NCBI RefSeq assembly: GCF_015244675.1 | Contig: NZ_JABCQO010000011.1 | Span: forward strand, 27,814 to 91,813 | Direction: 5' to 3' | Source: Gluconobacter cerevisiae | GTDB lineage: Bacteria > Pseudomonadota > Alphaproteobacteria > Acetobacterales > Acetobacteraceae | Length of the DNA stretch: 64,000 nucleotides | In this document: in pieces, positions 32,120 through 41,014 of the stretch | Position numbering within the stretch: position 1 is the first letter of the stretch | Layout of the letters: each line of letters starts with the position of its first letter | The notes under the pieces: generated by a model | Told to the model about the DNA's origin: nothing | The model's input: the letters and a program-made list of their open reading frames with translations, nothing else | Databases searched by the model: none | Made by a program: the position numbers and the translations under genes

Positions 32120-33241
32120 ATGATGAGGTACGGAACGGATCATAACCTGTCAGGCCCAATGCCTGTTCATGCGTCTGCAAGACGTACGGGTCCGTTCTTT
32201 GGTGCCATTGATCTTGGCACCAACAACTGCCGCCTCATGATTGCTGCGGGAACGCCGACCGGTTTTCGTGTTGTGGACAGTTTCAACCGCTCTGTCCGGC
32301 TTGGTGAAGGGCTGCGTGCCAGCGGGCGGCTTGCCGAAGATTCCATGAAGCGCGCGCTCGACGCACTGCGCGTCTGTGCAGAGCGTATGAAGCAATGGCC
32401 GCTCGTGCATGTTCGTGCTGTTGCGACAGAAGCCTGTCGTCAGGCCGCAAATGGTCGCGAGTTTCTGGCGCGTGTTCAACACGAGACAGGCCTTACGATC
32501 GATATCATTACAGCCCGTGAGGAAGCGGAACTTGCTCTTGAAAGCTGTTCCCCTCTTTTCCGTCAGCCAGAGCACAAGCCTGTGCGTGCAGATCGGAGTG
32601 TTCTTTTTGATATTGGCGGCGGGTCAACCGAGGTTGCGTGGGTCCGGATTGATCCCGAGCGGCAGACCCAGACGTTGATTGGCACAACCAGTGTTCCTGT
32701 GGGCGTGATTACGCTTCAGGAAATGTTCGGTGAAGGCCATGGCCCTTCCTATGAGACGATGGTCGGCCATGTTCAGGATTACCTGCAAGGGTTTGAGAAT
32801 GTGCACCGTATCCGGCGGGAGGTCACGCACGGAAAGACGCGTCTGATCGGGACGTCCGGAACTGTGACCACGCTGGCCGGAGTAGCGCTCTCCCTGCCCC
32901 GTTATAACCGTGCGGCGATTGATGGGCTGACGCTTCCGGGCTCCAGCATGGTGGATGCCATTGGAAGTCTGCGGCGCCTCAACCATGACGAACTGGCGGA
33001 CCATCCCTGCGTGGGCGCTGAGCGCATGAAGTTCGTCTTGCCAGGGTGTGCCATCTTCGAAGCGATCCATCGTTTATGGCCAGTTGGGGACGTCACGATT
33101 GCAGACCGGGGGTTGCGCGATGGGATGTTGCTGCGTATGGCCCGCGATCATGGTCAACGTTCCGGCAAGGGGCGTCATACGACCAATCGCCATGCCACGC
33201 CCCGTCCAAGGGGCCCATTCGGGACATATGCCACGATATGA
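32120..33241 (+). CDS. ppx: Ppx/GppA family phosphatase
   Basis: 373 residues. ASKHA-fold exopolyphosphatase or pppGpp phosphatase: AIDLGTNNCRLMIA (phosphate 1), RAVATEACRQA, EEAELAL, VLFDIGGGSTEVAW (phosphate 2), IGTSGTVTTLAG. Family members hydrolyse polyphosphate and/or guanosine pentaphosphate; which one is not decidable. ATG 32120 has GGGAG at 32106-32110; the frame extends 51 codons upstream through the tRNA spacer and is rejected. A basic C-terminal tail is present. Its stop overlaps rlmE (ATGA). Confidence 0.9.
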   Translation: MMRYGTDHNLSGPMPVHASARRTGPFFGAIDLGTNNCRLMIAAGTPTGFRVVDSFNRSVRLGEGLRASGRLAEDSMKRALDALRVCAERMKQWPLVHVRAVATEACRQAANGREFLARVQHETGLTIDIITAREEAELALESCSPLFRQPEHKPVRADRSVLFDIGGGSTEVAWVRIDPERQTQTLIGTTSVPVGVITLQEMFGEGHGPSYETMVGHVQDYLQGFENVHRIRREVTHGKTRLIGTSGTVTTLAGVALSLPRYNRAAIDGLTLPGSSMVDAIGSLRRLNHDELADHPCVGAERMKFVLPGCAIFEAIHRLWPVGDVTIADRGLRDGMLLRMARDHGQRSGKGRHTTNRHATPRPRGPFGTYATI

Positions 33242-34035
33242 AGCCGCCAAGATCCCGCTCCGGTTCCAGTAAGGACACGGGACCGAAGCGTATTCCGGGT
33301 AAGGCCCTGAAAAGCGCCTCCAATCCCGGTGAAAACGACGCAACACGTGATTCCGCAACGTCAAAAACGGCCCGAAACAAGACGGTTTCGCTCAAAACTG
33401 CCCGTGGCCGGACGACGGCCCAGCAGCGCTGGCTCAACCGTCAGCTCAACGATCCCTATGTTGCGGCGGCCCGCAAGCAGGGCTGGCGGTCTCGTGCGGC
33501 TTTCAAGCTGATTGAGATCGACGACCGCTTCAAGCTCATTGAAGAAGGCACCCGCATCATTGATCTGGGCGCTGCTCCCGGCGGCTGGACACAGGTTGCG
33601 GTCAAGCGTGGTGCCAAGCATGTTGTGGGACTTGATCTGCTTCCGGTTGATCCCGTTGCCGGCGCAGAGATTATTGAGGGAGATTTTACGGATCCCGAGA
33701 TGCCCGATCGTCTGAAAGAGATGCTGGGCGGTCCTGCCGATCTGGTCATGTCTGATATGGCGCCCAATACGACAGGCCACGCCGCAACCGACCATATGCG
33801 GATCATGGGTCTTGCAGAGGGTGCGCTGGACTTTGCGTTTCAGGTTCTCGCCGAAGGTGGCAGCTTCATCGCCAAGGTTTTTCAGGGCGGTTCGGAAAAG
33901 GACATGCTGGCAACGATGAAAACCGCATTTGCGAGCGTCAGGCATGTCAAGCCTCCGGCGTCGCGCAAGGAATCAAGCGAGCTGTACGTCGTGGCAACGG
34001 GTTTTCGTCCCGAACGTCTGACAGATCCTTCCTGA
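33238..34035 (+). CDS. rlmE: 23S rRNA (uridine-2'-O)-methyltransferase RlmE (FtsJ/RrmJ)
   Basis: 265 residues. Methylates the A-loop uridine (U2552 in E. coli). Basic, Ser/Lys-rich N-terminal extension of about 65 residues typical of alphaproteobacteria. It then has the K-D-K-E catalytic tetrad in SRAAFKLIEID, SDMAPNTTG, FIAKVFQGG and SSELYVVA, plus the SAM motif IDLGAAPGGWTQVA. ATG 33238 overlaps the ppx stop. A 64-codon upstream extension inside ppx is rejected. A terminator follows. Confidence 0.94.
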   Translation: MKPPRSRSGSSKDTGPKRIPGKALKSASNPGENDATRDSATSKTARNKTVSLKTARGRTTAQQRWLNRQLNDPYVAAARKQGWRSRAAFKLIEIDDRFKLIEEGTRIIDLGAAPGGWTQVAVKRGAKHVVGLDLLPVDPVAGAEIIEGDFTDPEMPDRLKEMLGGPADLVMSDMAPNTTGHAATDHMRIMGLAEGALDFAFQVLAEGGSFIAKVFQGGSEKDMLATMKTAFASVRHVKPPASRKESSELYVVATGFRPERLTDPS

Positions 34036-34056
34036 CGCTCGAAATCATGAAGGAGA

Positions 34057-34082
34057 AAAAGGGAGGCAAATGCCTCCCTTTT
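34057..34082 (+). terminator. terminator of ppx-rlmE
   Basis: AAAA-GGGAGGC-AAAT-GCCTCCC-TTTT hairpin starting 21 bases after the rlmE stop, followed by CTT. A/T runs on both sides make it usable in either direction. Confidence 0.75.
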
Positions 34083-34120
34083 CTTACAGGAACAATATTC
34101 CGAAAAAGCAATAATTTTCT

Positions 34121-35482
34121 ATGACTGCAAGCCTGCTCGTTATTCTTCTGTATCTCTGCCTGCTGCCTGTCATTTCGATCATGCTGGCCCGCCAGCCGCG
34201 CAAAGATCTTCCTCCCTGGGCGATCTGTCTTTCCCTCGTCGCGACCGAAACATCCACTCTGACAATCGTGAGCGTGCCGGGAGTTGCCTATCTTAAAGGG
34301 TATGTTTTCGTTGGCTTGGCTGCCGGCTATCTCGTTGGGCGTATTGCTGTTGCACTCTGGTTCCTGCCTTTGCACGAACGAGGTGCGACGTCGATTTACC
34401 GCTATATCGGCCAGAGATTTGGCACGAAACTGCAGAAGCTTCTTTCCGGAACATTCCTTATAACCCGCCTCATTGCCGAGGGGGTTCGGCTCTATGCCGG
34501 GATGATCCCCGTATCGATGCTCTTTGCCAGTATGGGCTATGTCGTCCCTGACTTGTTGTTGCTGGTGCTGATCGTTCTGTTGACGCTGGCTTATACCGTT
34601 GCAGGTGGATTGAGGGCAGTTGTCTGGTCTGACAGCCTGCAACTGGGGCTTTATCTGGGCGGAAGTGTTGCCTGTCTGGCCGTGATCTGGTCTCGAGCAG
34701 GCGTGCCCCCCTTCCACTGGGCCCCTGTCTTCAGCCATGGGATGCCGCCTTTTACAGATCCGTTCTCAATGGCTGGCGCTGTGATCGGAGGAGCCATTCT
34801 GGCTCTGGCGTCGCATGGAACAGACCAGTTGATGCTTCAACGTTGCCTTGCCGCCAAGACACTCAACGGTGCTCGGGCTGCAATGATCGGCAGTGTCTTT
34901 ATCGTGGGGCTGCTGTTCGCTCTGCTGTCATGTATTGGGGTTGCGTTGCGTGATCTCATGCCGGGTCAGGGTGCGAGGCCGGACGCTCTGTTTCCGCAGT
35001 TTATCCTGACGCTGCCTCCCGTTCTGAGCGGTTTGCTGGTTGCGGGCATTCTGGCGGCGACCATGGGATCTCTGTCGAGCACGATGAATGCCATGGCGGC
35101 GGCGACCAAGGCCGATTTCCTGTCGCGCGCGAAATTTTCCCTGCGGGGTCTGACGGTTATCTGGGCCGGCCTTCTTGTGTTGACCGCGCTGCTGTTTTCA
35201 CGGCCCAATGGATCTGCTGTCGTTTTTGGCCTTTCCATCGCATCCTACAGCTATGGTGCGACGCTTGGGGTATTCCTGCTGGCGATGATCGGCCGTTCGC
35301 GGAATGAGAAGGCGGCAATTTCCGGCTTTATCTCGGCTGTTGGCGCGCTGGCTCTTATGTCCTTCGTCAGGATCGAAGGACATGCCATTGCTTTTCCCTG
35401 GCTCGTTCCTGCGGGAGTTACGGCCACGTTCGCTGGAGCGAAGGTCTTTTCAGGTTTGCGGCGGATTGGCCTGAAGAAATGA
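34121..35482 (+). CDS. sodium:solute symporter family protein
   Basis: 453 residues with about 13 membrane segments. SSS-family features: ATETSTLTIVSVPGVAYLKG (early helix), TVAGGLRAVVWSDSLQL (signature), SHGTDQLMLQRCLAAKT and ILAATMGSLSSTMNAMAAAT. Takes up an organic solute with Na+; substrate not predictable. The last 33 bases overlap hpnG on the other strand. Confidence 0.88.
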   Translation: MTASLLVILLYLCLLPVISIMLARQPRKDLPPWAICLSLVATETSTLTIVSVPGVAYLKGYVFVGLAAGYLVGRIAVALWFLPLHERGATSIYRYIGQRFGTKLQKLLSGTFLITRLIAEGVRLYAGMIPVSMLFASMGYVVPDLLLLVLIVLLTLAYTVAGGLRAVVWSDSLQLGLYLGGSVACLAVIWSRAGVPPFHWAPVFSHGMPPFTDPFSMAGAVIGGAILALASHGTDQLMLQRCLAAKTLNGARAAMIGSVFIVGLLFALLSCIGVALRDLMPGQGARPDALFPQFILTLPPVLSGLLVAGILAATMGSLSSTMNAMAAATKADFLSRAKFSLRGLTVIWAGLLVLTALLFSRPNGSAVVFGLSIASYSYGATLGVFLLAMIGRSRNEKAAISGFISAVGALALMSFVRIEGHAIAFPWLVPAGVTATFAGAKVFSGLRRIGLKK

Positions 35483-36082
35483 TGCCATCGCACGCTGCGC
35501 GAGGGCAGCTTCTTTGCCGAGGCGGATCAAACCGCCGATCTGCAACGGGTGCCGGACAAGCGAGCCGATGAGTCCGGGAATATAAATCGCGCCGTTCTTC
35601 ACGCTGGTCTTCACCGCAGGAGGAAGATCCTGTGTGGCATCGTCACAGACGACCCGGAGAACAGCAAACGGAATGCCGCTCTGCGCCACAATGCCGCTTT
35701 CCATATCTACTGCAAGACAGTGAGTTTCAGAAAAATACCGTGATTTTTCAGAGGCAAATTCAACCAGTGCATCGCTATGTAGAATGCCGCCCCGGCGCGC
35801 GAATGCAAAGCCGAACATTTGGCTCAGAGCGGGATCGCAGGGAATATTCCGGTTCTCATGATGCACGTGATCGGCCACGATGACAGTGCCGGGAGGCGCT
35901 TCCGGCGAAAGACTTCCCGCACAGCCGAAAGACAGGAGTTCCGTCGCTCCCGCGTGAAGCAGACGCTCCACGCCCTGCCGTGCACCTTCAGGTGTGGCAT
36001 TGCTCAGGGCCAAAGGAGAATCCGGCAGAAAGCGCCGGATCAGACGGGCTTCCTGTTTCAGACCTGCGAGAATACCCAGCAT
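35450..36082 (-). CDS. hpnG: HpnG, adenosylhopane nucleosidase (phosphorylase superfamily)
   Basis: 210 residues of the purine nucleoside phosphorylase/MTA nucleosidase fold: LLSFGCAGSLSPEAPPGTVIVA and LAVDMESGIVA (ribose-binding ME). In hopanoid clusters HpnG removes adenine from adenosylhopane made by HpnH to give ribosylhopane. HpnH is not in this window. The ATG shares one base with the shc stop, so it is translated with shc. Convergent overlap with the symporter gene. Confidence 0.88.
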   Translation of the reverse strand: MLGILAGLKQEARLIRRFLPDSPLALSNATPEGARQGVERLLHAGATELLSFGCAGSLSPEAPPGTVIVADHVHHENRNIPCDPALSQMFGFAFARRGGILHSDALVEFASEKSRYFSETHCLAVDMESGIVAQSGIPFAVLRVVCDDATQDLPPAVKTSVKNGAIYIPGLIGSLVRHPLQIGGLIRLGKEAALAQRAMASFLQANPPQT

Positions 36083-38037
36083 CAGAACCCATACTCCACC
36101 TTGCCACTGTTGCTTGCGCCAAGGTTGCGATAGCGGGCCAGTGCGGTCAGCGGGAAGAACTGCTTATAGCCGTGGTAGCGCAGGTAAAAGACTTTCGGGA
36201 AACCAACGGCATTATAGGCGTCTTCCTGCCACTCCCCCTTGTCGTTCTGTTGAGTGACCAGATACGCAACGCCGCGCTTGACGGCGTCGCTCTCGCGGCG
36301 CCCGACGGCCATGAGGGCCAGAACAGCCCAGGCCGTCTGAGAGGGCAGACTCTTGTTGTATTCGCCCGCCGTGCCGCCTTCATAGGTCGCACAGTCTTCA
36401 CCCCAGCCGCCGTCAGGACGCTGGACGCTTTCGAGCCAGTTTACAGCGCGCAGAACCATCGGATCGTCATGCGGCACACCAGCGATGTTCAGCGCGCACA
36501 GGACAGACCAGGTCCCATAGATGTAGTTCGTGCCCCAACGGCCGAACCAGCAGCCTTCCGGCTCCTGCTCGGAGCGCAGATAGTCCAGCGCCTTGAGAAT
36601 AATCGGCCGGTCGTCCGGATCGCCGAGTTGGGCCAGAAAGGAAATGCAGCGGGCCGAGACGTCGGCCGTCGGCGGGTCCAGAAGCGCGCCGTGATCCGAG
36701 AACGGGATGTGGTTGAGCAGTTCGAGGTCGTTGTCGATATCGAAGGCACCCCAGCCGCCATTGGTACTCTGCATGCCGATGATCCATTCCCGAGCACGCG
36801 CGATCGCCTCACGGCTGCCTTCGGGATCAACACGATGCAGCAGCATGCCGACGACGGCGGTATCATCGACGTCCGGGTAGTAGTCGTTCTCGTACTGGAA
36901 CGCCCAGCCACCAGGGCGCAGGTCAGGTGTGTTGATGGCCCAGTCGCCCTTGACGTTCAGGATCTGGCGCTCCCGAAGCCATTCGGCACTCTTCTTCAGG
37001 GCTGCAAGTGTTTCTTCATGCTTGGTGCCAGCGGGGCCGGAAGCAGCTTCGATCATCGCAAGGCCGGACAGGCCGGTATCCCAGACGGGCGAGACGCAGG
37101 GCTGGCAATAAATTTCATCGCCATGATCCACCAGCAGGTCCTGCACGGCTTCCCATGCGGTCTGGGCGCGTGGGTCGCTATCGGGGACGCCCTGCGCACG
37201 ATACATCATCACGACATTCGCCATCGCGGGATAAATGGCACCCAGCCCTCCCCGGCTCAGACGGGGCTCGATGAAATCGCTGGCGGCTTTCAGGGCTTTT
37301 TTGTGCACGCTCCGTGGAATGAGCGGTAGGACGGGGCGAAGGGCGGAATCAAGATGCTTGAAAAAGCGCCCCCAGACCGAGCGGTACGGGCCGCGGATCC
37401 AGTCCGTGACTTCGGAGGGCGGCTTGACGAACAGTTCCTGCACGTGGATGCCATGCGGATTGATGGCTTTGGGGCGGAGTGCATTGAGGACCAGAAGCGG
37501 TGCGATCACGGCCCGGGACCAGTAGGACATGTTCCAGACCGAGAAGAACGCCTTGCGTGGCAGGAGCATCAGCTCAACGGGCATCACGGGCGTTGCATTC
37601 CAGGGGACCTCCCCGAACAGGGCAAGCTGGATCCGCGTGAACACGTTGGTGCGTGCGGCTCCGCCATGATCGAGAATGGCCTCGCGCGCAATGCGCATGT
37701 GGGGCGCATTGATGTCATCCCCGATCGCCTTGAGGGCGAAGTAAGCCTTTACGCTCGCCGACAGATCAAAGCCGCCATCATGATAAAGCGGCCACCCCCC
37801 ATGATCGCCCTGAATCCGACGCAGATAGACGCCGATCTTGGCCTGTTTTTCCGGATCGATCCGGTCGAGATAGTGTTCGAGCAGGACATATTCTGCTGGG
37901 ATGGTCGCGTCGGCTTCGAGTTCGTAAACCCAGTGACCGTCTGATTTCTGTTTCCCGCCCAGCGCGTCCTGTGCGCCTTCGATGGCATGGTTGATCTCAT
38001 CGGGTTCGACCGATTGACGGGACAAGGTTTCGCTCAC
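36082..38037 (-). CDS. shc: squalene-hopene cyclase
   Basis: 651 residues. Cyclises squalene to hopene/hopanol at the membrane. The proton-donating DxDD motif is DVDDTA (Asp389-Asp392). Several QW repeats are seen (GDHGGWPLY, STNGGWGAF, GCWFGRWG, RPDGGWGED, GEWQEDAYN). GTG 38037 is preferred because GGAGG lies 5 bases upstream. An in-frame ATG at 38076 would add 13 residues and is possible. Also called hpnF. Follows hpnE after about 110 bases and leads into hpnG. Confidence 0.96.
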   Translation of the reverse strand: MSETLSRQSVEPDEINHAIEGAQDALGGKQKSDGHWVYELEADATIPAEYVLLEHYLDRIDPEKQAKIGVYLRRIQGDHGGWPLYHDGGFDLSASVKAYFALKAIGDDINAPHMRIAREAILDHGGAARTNVFTRIQLALFGEVPWNATPVMPVELMLLPRKAFFSVWNMSYWSRAVIAPLLVLNALRPKAINPHGIHVQELFVKPPSEVTDWIRGPYRSVWGRFFKHLDSALRPVLPLIPRSVHKKALKAASDFIEPRLSRGGLGAIYPAMANVVMMYRAQGVPDSDPRAQTAWEAVQDLLVDHGDEIYCQPCVSPVWDTGLSGLAMIEAASGPAGTKHEETLAALKKSAEWLRERQILNVKGDWAINTPDLRPGGWAFQYENDYYPDVDDTAVVGMLLHRVDPEGSREAIARAREWIIGMQSTNGGWGAFDIDNDLELLNHIPFSDHGALLDPPTADVSARCISFLAQLGDPDDRPIILKALDYLRSEQEPEGCWFGRWGTNYIYGTWSVLCALNIAGVPHDDPMVLRAVNWLESVQRPDGGWGEDCATYEGGTAGEYNKSLPSQTAWAVLALMAVGRRESDAVKRGVAYLVTQQNDKGEWQEDAYNAVGFPKVFYLRYHGYKQFFPLTALARYRNLGASNSGKVEYGF

Positions 38038-38149
38038 GCGACCCTCCTTTTCCAGAATATCAGAATAGATCAGCATTGTTCGGCTCTTCCGACGCAGGCA
38101 GTCCTCAAAGGCGGGAGCTGTGTTACAATCATGACAGAATGATCGCTCA

Positions 38150-39445
38150 TCACGATCCTGTGTTCTCTACGGCGGAGCGGAAGCCCAGCGCGGAGACGGC
38201 CTGAAGTCCGGACTGGATGGAGCCTTCGATTGTGGAGGGCAGTCCGGTCTCCGTCCAGTCTCCGGCCAGTGTCAGATTGACAAGATCGGTTCTGGCTCCC
38301 GGACGCAGGAGGTTCTGTTCCGGCGTTGCAGCAAACGTCGCCCGTTTCTCCCAAACCAGACGCGACGGTGGGATGGCGACCGGCAGTGGCTGCGACAGAA
38401 CGGGATCGAGCGCGCGTCGAATTTCTGACCAGATCGTGGCCAGAAGTTCGCTGTTGCTGCGATCTGCGTATCGGTTGGCCGCGCTGACTGTCACCGAGAG
38501 GATATCCCCTTTCAGGAAAATCCATTCCGAAATACCCCCGACCAGTCCTACGAAACCGGCCTGCGCCACGACGCCCCGGGCCTGAACTTTCTCAGGAAGA
38601 CGGAAATGCGCGTTGGCAATGCTTTCAAAGGCGTCAGGCGCTGTCAGTCCCGGCAGCAGGGACTGCGCCACCGGTCCAGGAACGGCCAGAATGACCTGAT
38701 CTTCAGGGCTGAGTTCAATCCGCCCTTCCCCGGTTTCCAGTGCCGTGGCGCGACCGTTCTGCTGTTCGATGGCGCTCACGCGGACGCCTGTGCGCACGTC
38801 GCCATGAAAGCGTTTGAGATAGGCTATTGCTGGGTCGATCAGGGTTTCGGACAGACCGACGGCCGGAAACCACGGACAGCAGGCCATGCCTCCCTTGGCA
38901 AGAGACTTGCGGATCACGTTGCCAAGGAGTTTGGCGCTCCCTGTATGGATGTCTGTATTGAGAACCGAGATGGCGAACGGGATCAGCAGCCTACGGCTCA
39001 ACTGGCCGGAGCTGAGGCAGCTCTCCACGGTCGTTCTGTCCCCTGCGCGCAGGAAACGTCCGAGAGAAGCCAGCTCGGATAACTTCATGCCCGGAACGCG
39101 CCGTCCGCCCGGAAGAGCCCAGAAAGGGAGCTTTCCCTTCGACAGGCGCAGCGTCCAGGCGAGGCTGTCTTCCAGATCGTAATAGGGGAAGATCGGTAAT
39201 CCCGGTCCGGTCAGGGTGTGACGCGCGCCGATAATGTCCAGATAGCGGAAGGTCAGATCGTTCGAGGACAGGATCAGGTGGTTACCGTTATCGATCCGGG
39301 CGTCGAGAGAGCGGTCGTGAAAGGAACGTGCCCGACCGCCGCAGGCCGGGCCTGACTCGTAAACGGTGACGCGGGCCTGTGCCGCCAGTTCGATTGCGGC
39401 GGAGAGGCCTGCCAGACCACCACCGATGATGTGGACGTGGCTCAT
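38150..39445 (-). CDS. hpnE: HpnE, FAD-dependent hydroxysqualene dehydroxylase
   Basis: 431 residues. Amine-oxidase/phytoene-desaturase fold with the FAD motif IIGGGLAGLSAAIEL, YESGPACGGRARSF and the late LAGDWTETGLPSTIEGSIQSG. Reduces hydroxysqualene to squalene, the last step of the HpnD-HpnC-HpnE route. ATG 39445 starts directly at the FAD motif and is 3 bases after hpnD. Confidence 0.93.
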   Translation of the reverse strand: MSHVHIIGGGLAGLSAAIELAAQARVTVYESGPACGGRARSFHDRSLDARIDNGNHLILSSNDLTFRYLDIIGARHTLTGPGLPIFPYYDLEDSLAWTLRLSKGKLPFWALPGGRRVPGMKLSELASLGRFLRAGDRTTVESCLSSGQLSRRLLIPFAISVLNTDIHTGSAKLLGNVIRKSLAKGGMACCPWFPAVGLSETLIDPAIAYLKRFHGDVRTGVRVSAIEQQNGRATALETGEGRIELSPEDQVILAVPGPVAQSLLPGLTAPDAFESIANAHFRLPEKVQARGVVAQAGFVGLVGGISEWIFLKGDILSVTVSAANRYADRSNSELLATIWSEIRRALDPVLSQPLPVAIPPSRLVWEKRATFAATPEQNLLRPGARTDLVNLTLAGDWTETGLPSTIEGSIQSGLQAVSALGFRSAVENTGS

Positions 39446-39448
39446 GGG

Positions 39449-40324
39449 TTACTTCACATACGCTGCGAGAGTACGAAGCTGTCTCAAAGGTTTGGAGACT
39501 TTCGGGGCGATATCGGGCGTTTTCCAGCCACGCTTTTGCAAGGCTGACAGGATGGGCGCGTAAGATGCGGCCATCATGCGTGCCGGGCGCATCGCGGTGC
39601 TGTCACACATTTGCATGGCCTTCCGCGCTTCCCGGAAATGGTCCCGTGCACGCTGGGCGAGGATGCGCCCCACCTGATCCAGACCGTGAGCGTAAAGCGC
39701 TTCCTGTGGGTTTTTCGGAACGTCAAAGCGGGTCAGGAGCTCAGATGGAAGATAAAGCCGGTCGCGGCCCGCATCTTCGGCGATATCGCGCAGAATATTG
39801 GTCAGCTGAAGTGCGCGCCCCAGATGATAGGCAACCCGCCGGGCATTGTCGGACGAATCTCCGAATACGCAGACCGACAGGCGCCCGACAGCTGACGCCA
39901 CACGATCGCAGTACAGATCCAGCGTCGCCTCGTCCGGTGCGACGATCGGTGCTCCACAATCCATGGCCATGCCGTCAATGACGTCGTGGAAGTCCTGAGA
40001 CTGAAGCTGGTAACGATGGATGGCCACGATCAGAACCCGGTCGAGGGCATCCGTCGCGATCCCTTCATAGAGGCCATCGACGCGACGATGCCAGTCTTCA
40101 AGGGCAGCCATCGGGTCTGCAACGCCTGCATCGCCATCGGCAATGTCGTCCACCTGGCGGCAGAAAGCATAGACTGCGAACATCGCCTGACGGCGGTCCG
40201 CCGGAAGGATACGCATTCCACGGGCAAAGGACGTTCCCGAAGCGGTAACGATCCTTTCGACATGATCCAGATCGGCCTGCGCGCAGGGAAGACCTGAAGA
40301 AGCGCGCATCCTGCTGAAAACCAT
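39449..40324 (-). CDS. hpnD: HpnD, presqualene diphosphate synthase
   Basis: 291 residues. Joins two farnesyl diphosphates into presqualene diphosphate. Trans-isoprenyl synthase signs: FCRQVDDIADGD (first Asp-rich motif) and LQLTNILRDIAEDAGRDRLYLP (second), which in this family bind Mg-diphosphate. A candidate promoter lies at 40357-40384. First gene of hpnD-hpnE-shc-hpnG. Confidence 0.93.
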   Translation of the reverse strand: MVFSRMRASSGLPCAQADLDHVERIVTASGTSFARGMRILPADRRQAMFAVYAFCRQVDDIADGDAGVADPMAALEDWHRRVDGLYEGIATDALDRVLIVAIHRYQLQSQDFHDVIDGMAMDCGAPIVAPDEATLDLYCDRVASAVGRLSVCVFGDSSDNARRVAYHLGRALQLTNILRDIAEDAGRDRLYLPSELLTRFDVPKNPQEALYAHGLDQVGRILAQRARDHFREARKAMQMCDSTAMRPARMMAASYAPILSALQKRGWKTPDIAPKVSKPLRQLRTLAAYVK

Positions 40325-40356
40325 GTCTGTCCCCTGTCTCGTTTCAGAAGATCAGG

Positions 40357-40384
40357 GTTCTAGCCCCAAATCCCTGTGAGACAA
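40357..40384 (-). promoter_or_regulatory. candidate promoter of hpnD-hpnE-shc-hpnG
   Basis: Minus strand: -35 TTGTCT (40384-40379), 16-base spacer, -10 TAGAAC (40362-40357), 33 bases before hpnD. The -10 is a weak match. Confidence 0.33.
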
Positions 40385-40460
40385 AGACGACCTGAACCGA
40401 AAGGACGGCCCTGTGTTAATATGATGCCAAAAGGCAACACCTGAAAAGGAGTCTTCCGTC

Positions 40461-40934
40461 ATGCGCCTTCTCTCTTTGAAAAAACCCAACTTTCTTGCCG
40501 CAGTGCTGGTCGCCCCTCTCGCTTCTGCCCAGATCGCCCTTGCCCAGACCGCCCCGGCTCCGACGGCCAGCGGGCATGCCGAGCATCTCCTTGCGGATGA
40601 TCACTCTTGGAATGGCACGCTCTACGATCATTATCCGACGACGCGACCGATGCTCAGCATGATTAAGCTGACCATTCCTGCGCATTCTGCCCTTCCGTGG
40701 CATGTTCATCCATATCCGAATGCGGGTTATGTGCTGGAAGGAACGCTCACGATCGAGGATCGGCAGAGCGGCAAAAAGCGGACGTTTCATCAGGGTGAAG
40801 CTTTTGCGGAGTCGGTCAATGATGTCCATCGTGGCGTAACGGGCGACGGACAGACTGTTCTTTTGCTGACCTATGCCGGCTCTCCCGGAAAGCCGACATC
40901 CGTTCCCCTTCCCGGCCAGCAAAAAGAATACTGA
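40461..40934 (+). CDS. exported cupin-domain protein
   Basis: 157 residues. Sec signal peptide (about 1-28, cleavage after IALA). Single cupin barrel with LPWHVHPYPNAGYVLEGTLTIED (His-x-His metal site, Glu) and a late His in NDVHRG. Periplasmic cupins of this size are often metal-binding enzymes or sensors; function unknown. AAGGAG lies 9 bases before ATG 40461. It stands inside the hopanoid cluster, divergent from hpnD and followed by the Tat-exported aminotransferase, which has its own promoter. Confidence 0.82.
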   Translation: MRLLSLKKPNFLAAVLVAPLASAQIALAQTAPAPTASGHAEHLLADDHSWNGTLYDHYPTTRPMLSMIKLTIPAHSALPWHVHPYPNAGYVLEGTLTIEDRQSGKKRTFHQGEAFAESVNDVHRGVTGDGQTVLLLTYAGSPGKPTSVPLPGQQKEY

Positions 40935-40953
40935 AAATATCTTCGGGCATGCT

Positions 40954-40983
40954 TTGACAGGAAAAACGTTTCGGAACTAATAT
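40954..40983 (+). promoter_or_regulatory. sigma-70 promoter of the exported aminotransferase gene
   Basis: Consensus -35 TTGACA (40954-40959), 18-base spacer, -10 TAATAT (40978-40983), 31 bases before the ATG at 41015. The best promoter match noticed in the window. Confidence 0.7.
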
Positions 40984-40989
40984 GTTCCG
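40972..40989. promoter_or_regulatory. palindromic operator enclosing the -10 box
   Basis: CGGAAC-TAATAT-GTTCCG: a perfect 6-bp inverted repeat with the -10 hexamer as spacer. A dimeric repressor bound here would block RNA polymerase. It resembles GAAC-Nx-GTTC sites but is unlike the direct-repeat LexA box of this genome. Confidence 0.55.
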
Positions 40990-41014
40990 GCCCTAGTCTG
41001 GAGTATGGCCCACA

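Noticed and set aside
35980..37329. 449-codon plus-strand open frame
   Set aside because: Antisense to shc, whose protein has all family motifs; the opposite frame is a GC-skew shadow with no recognisable domain.
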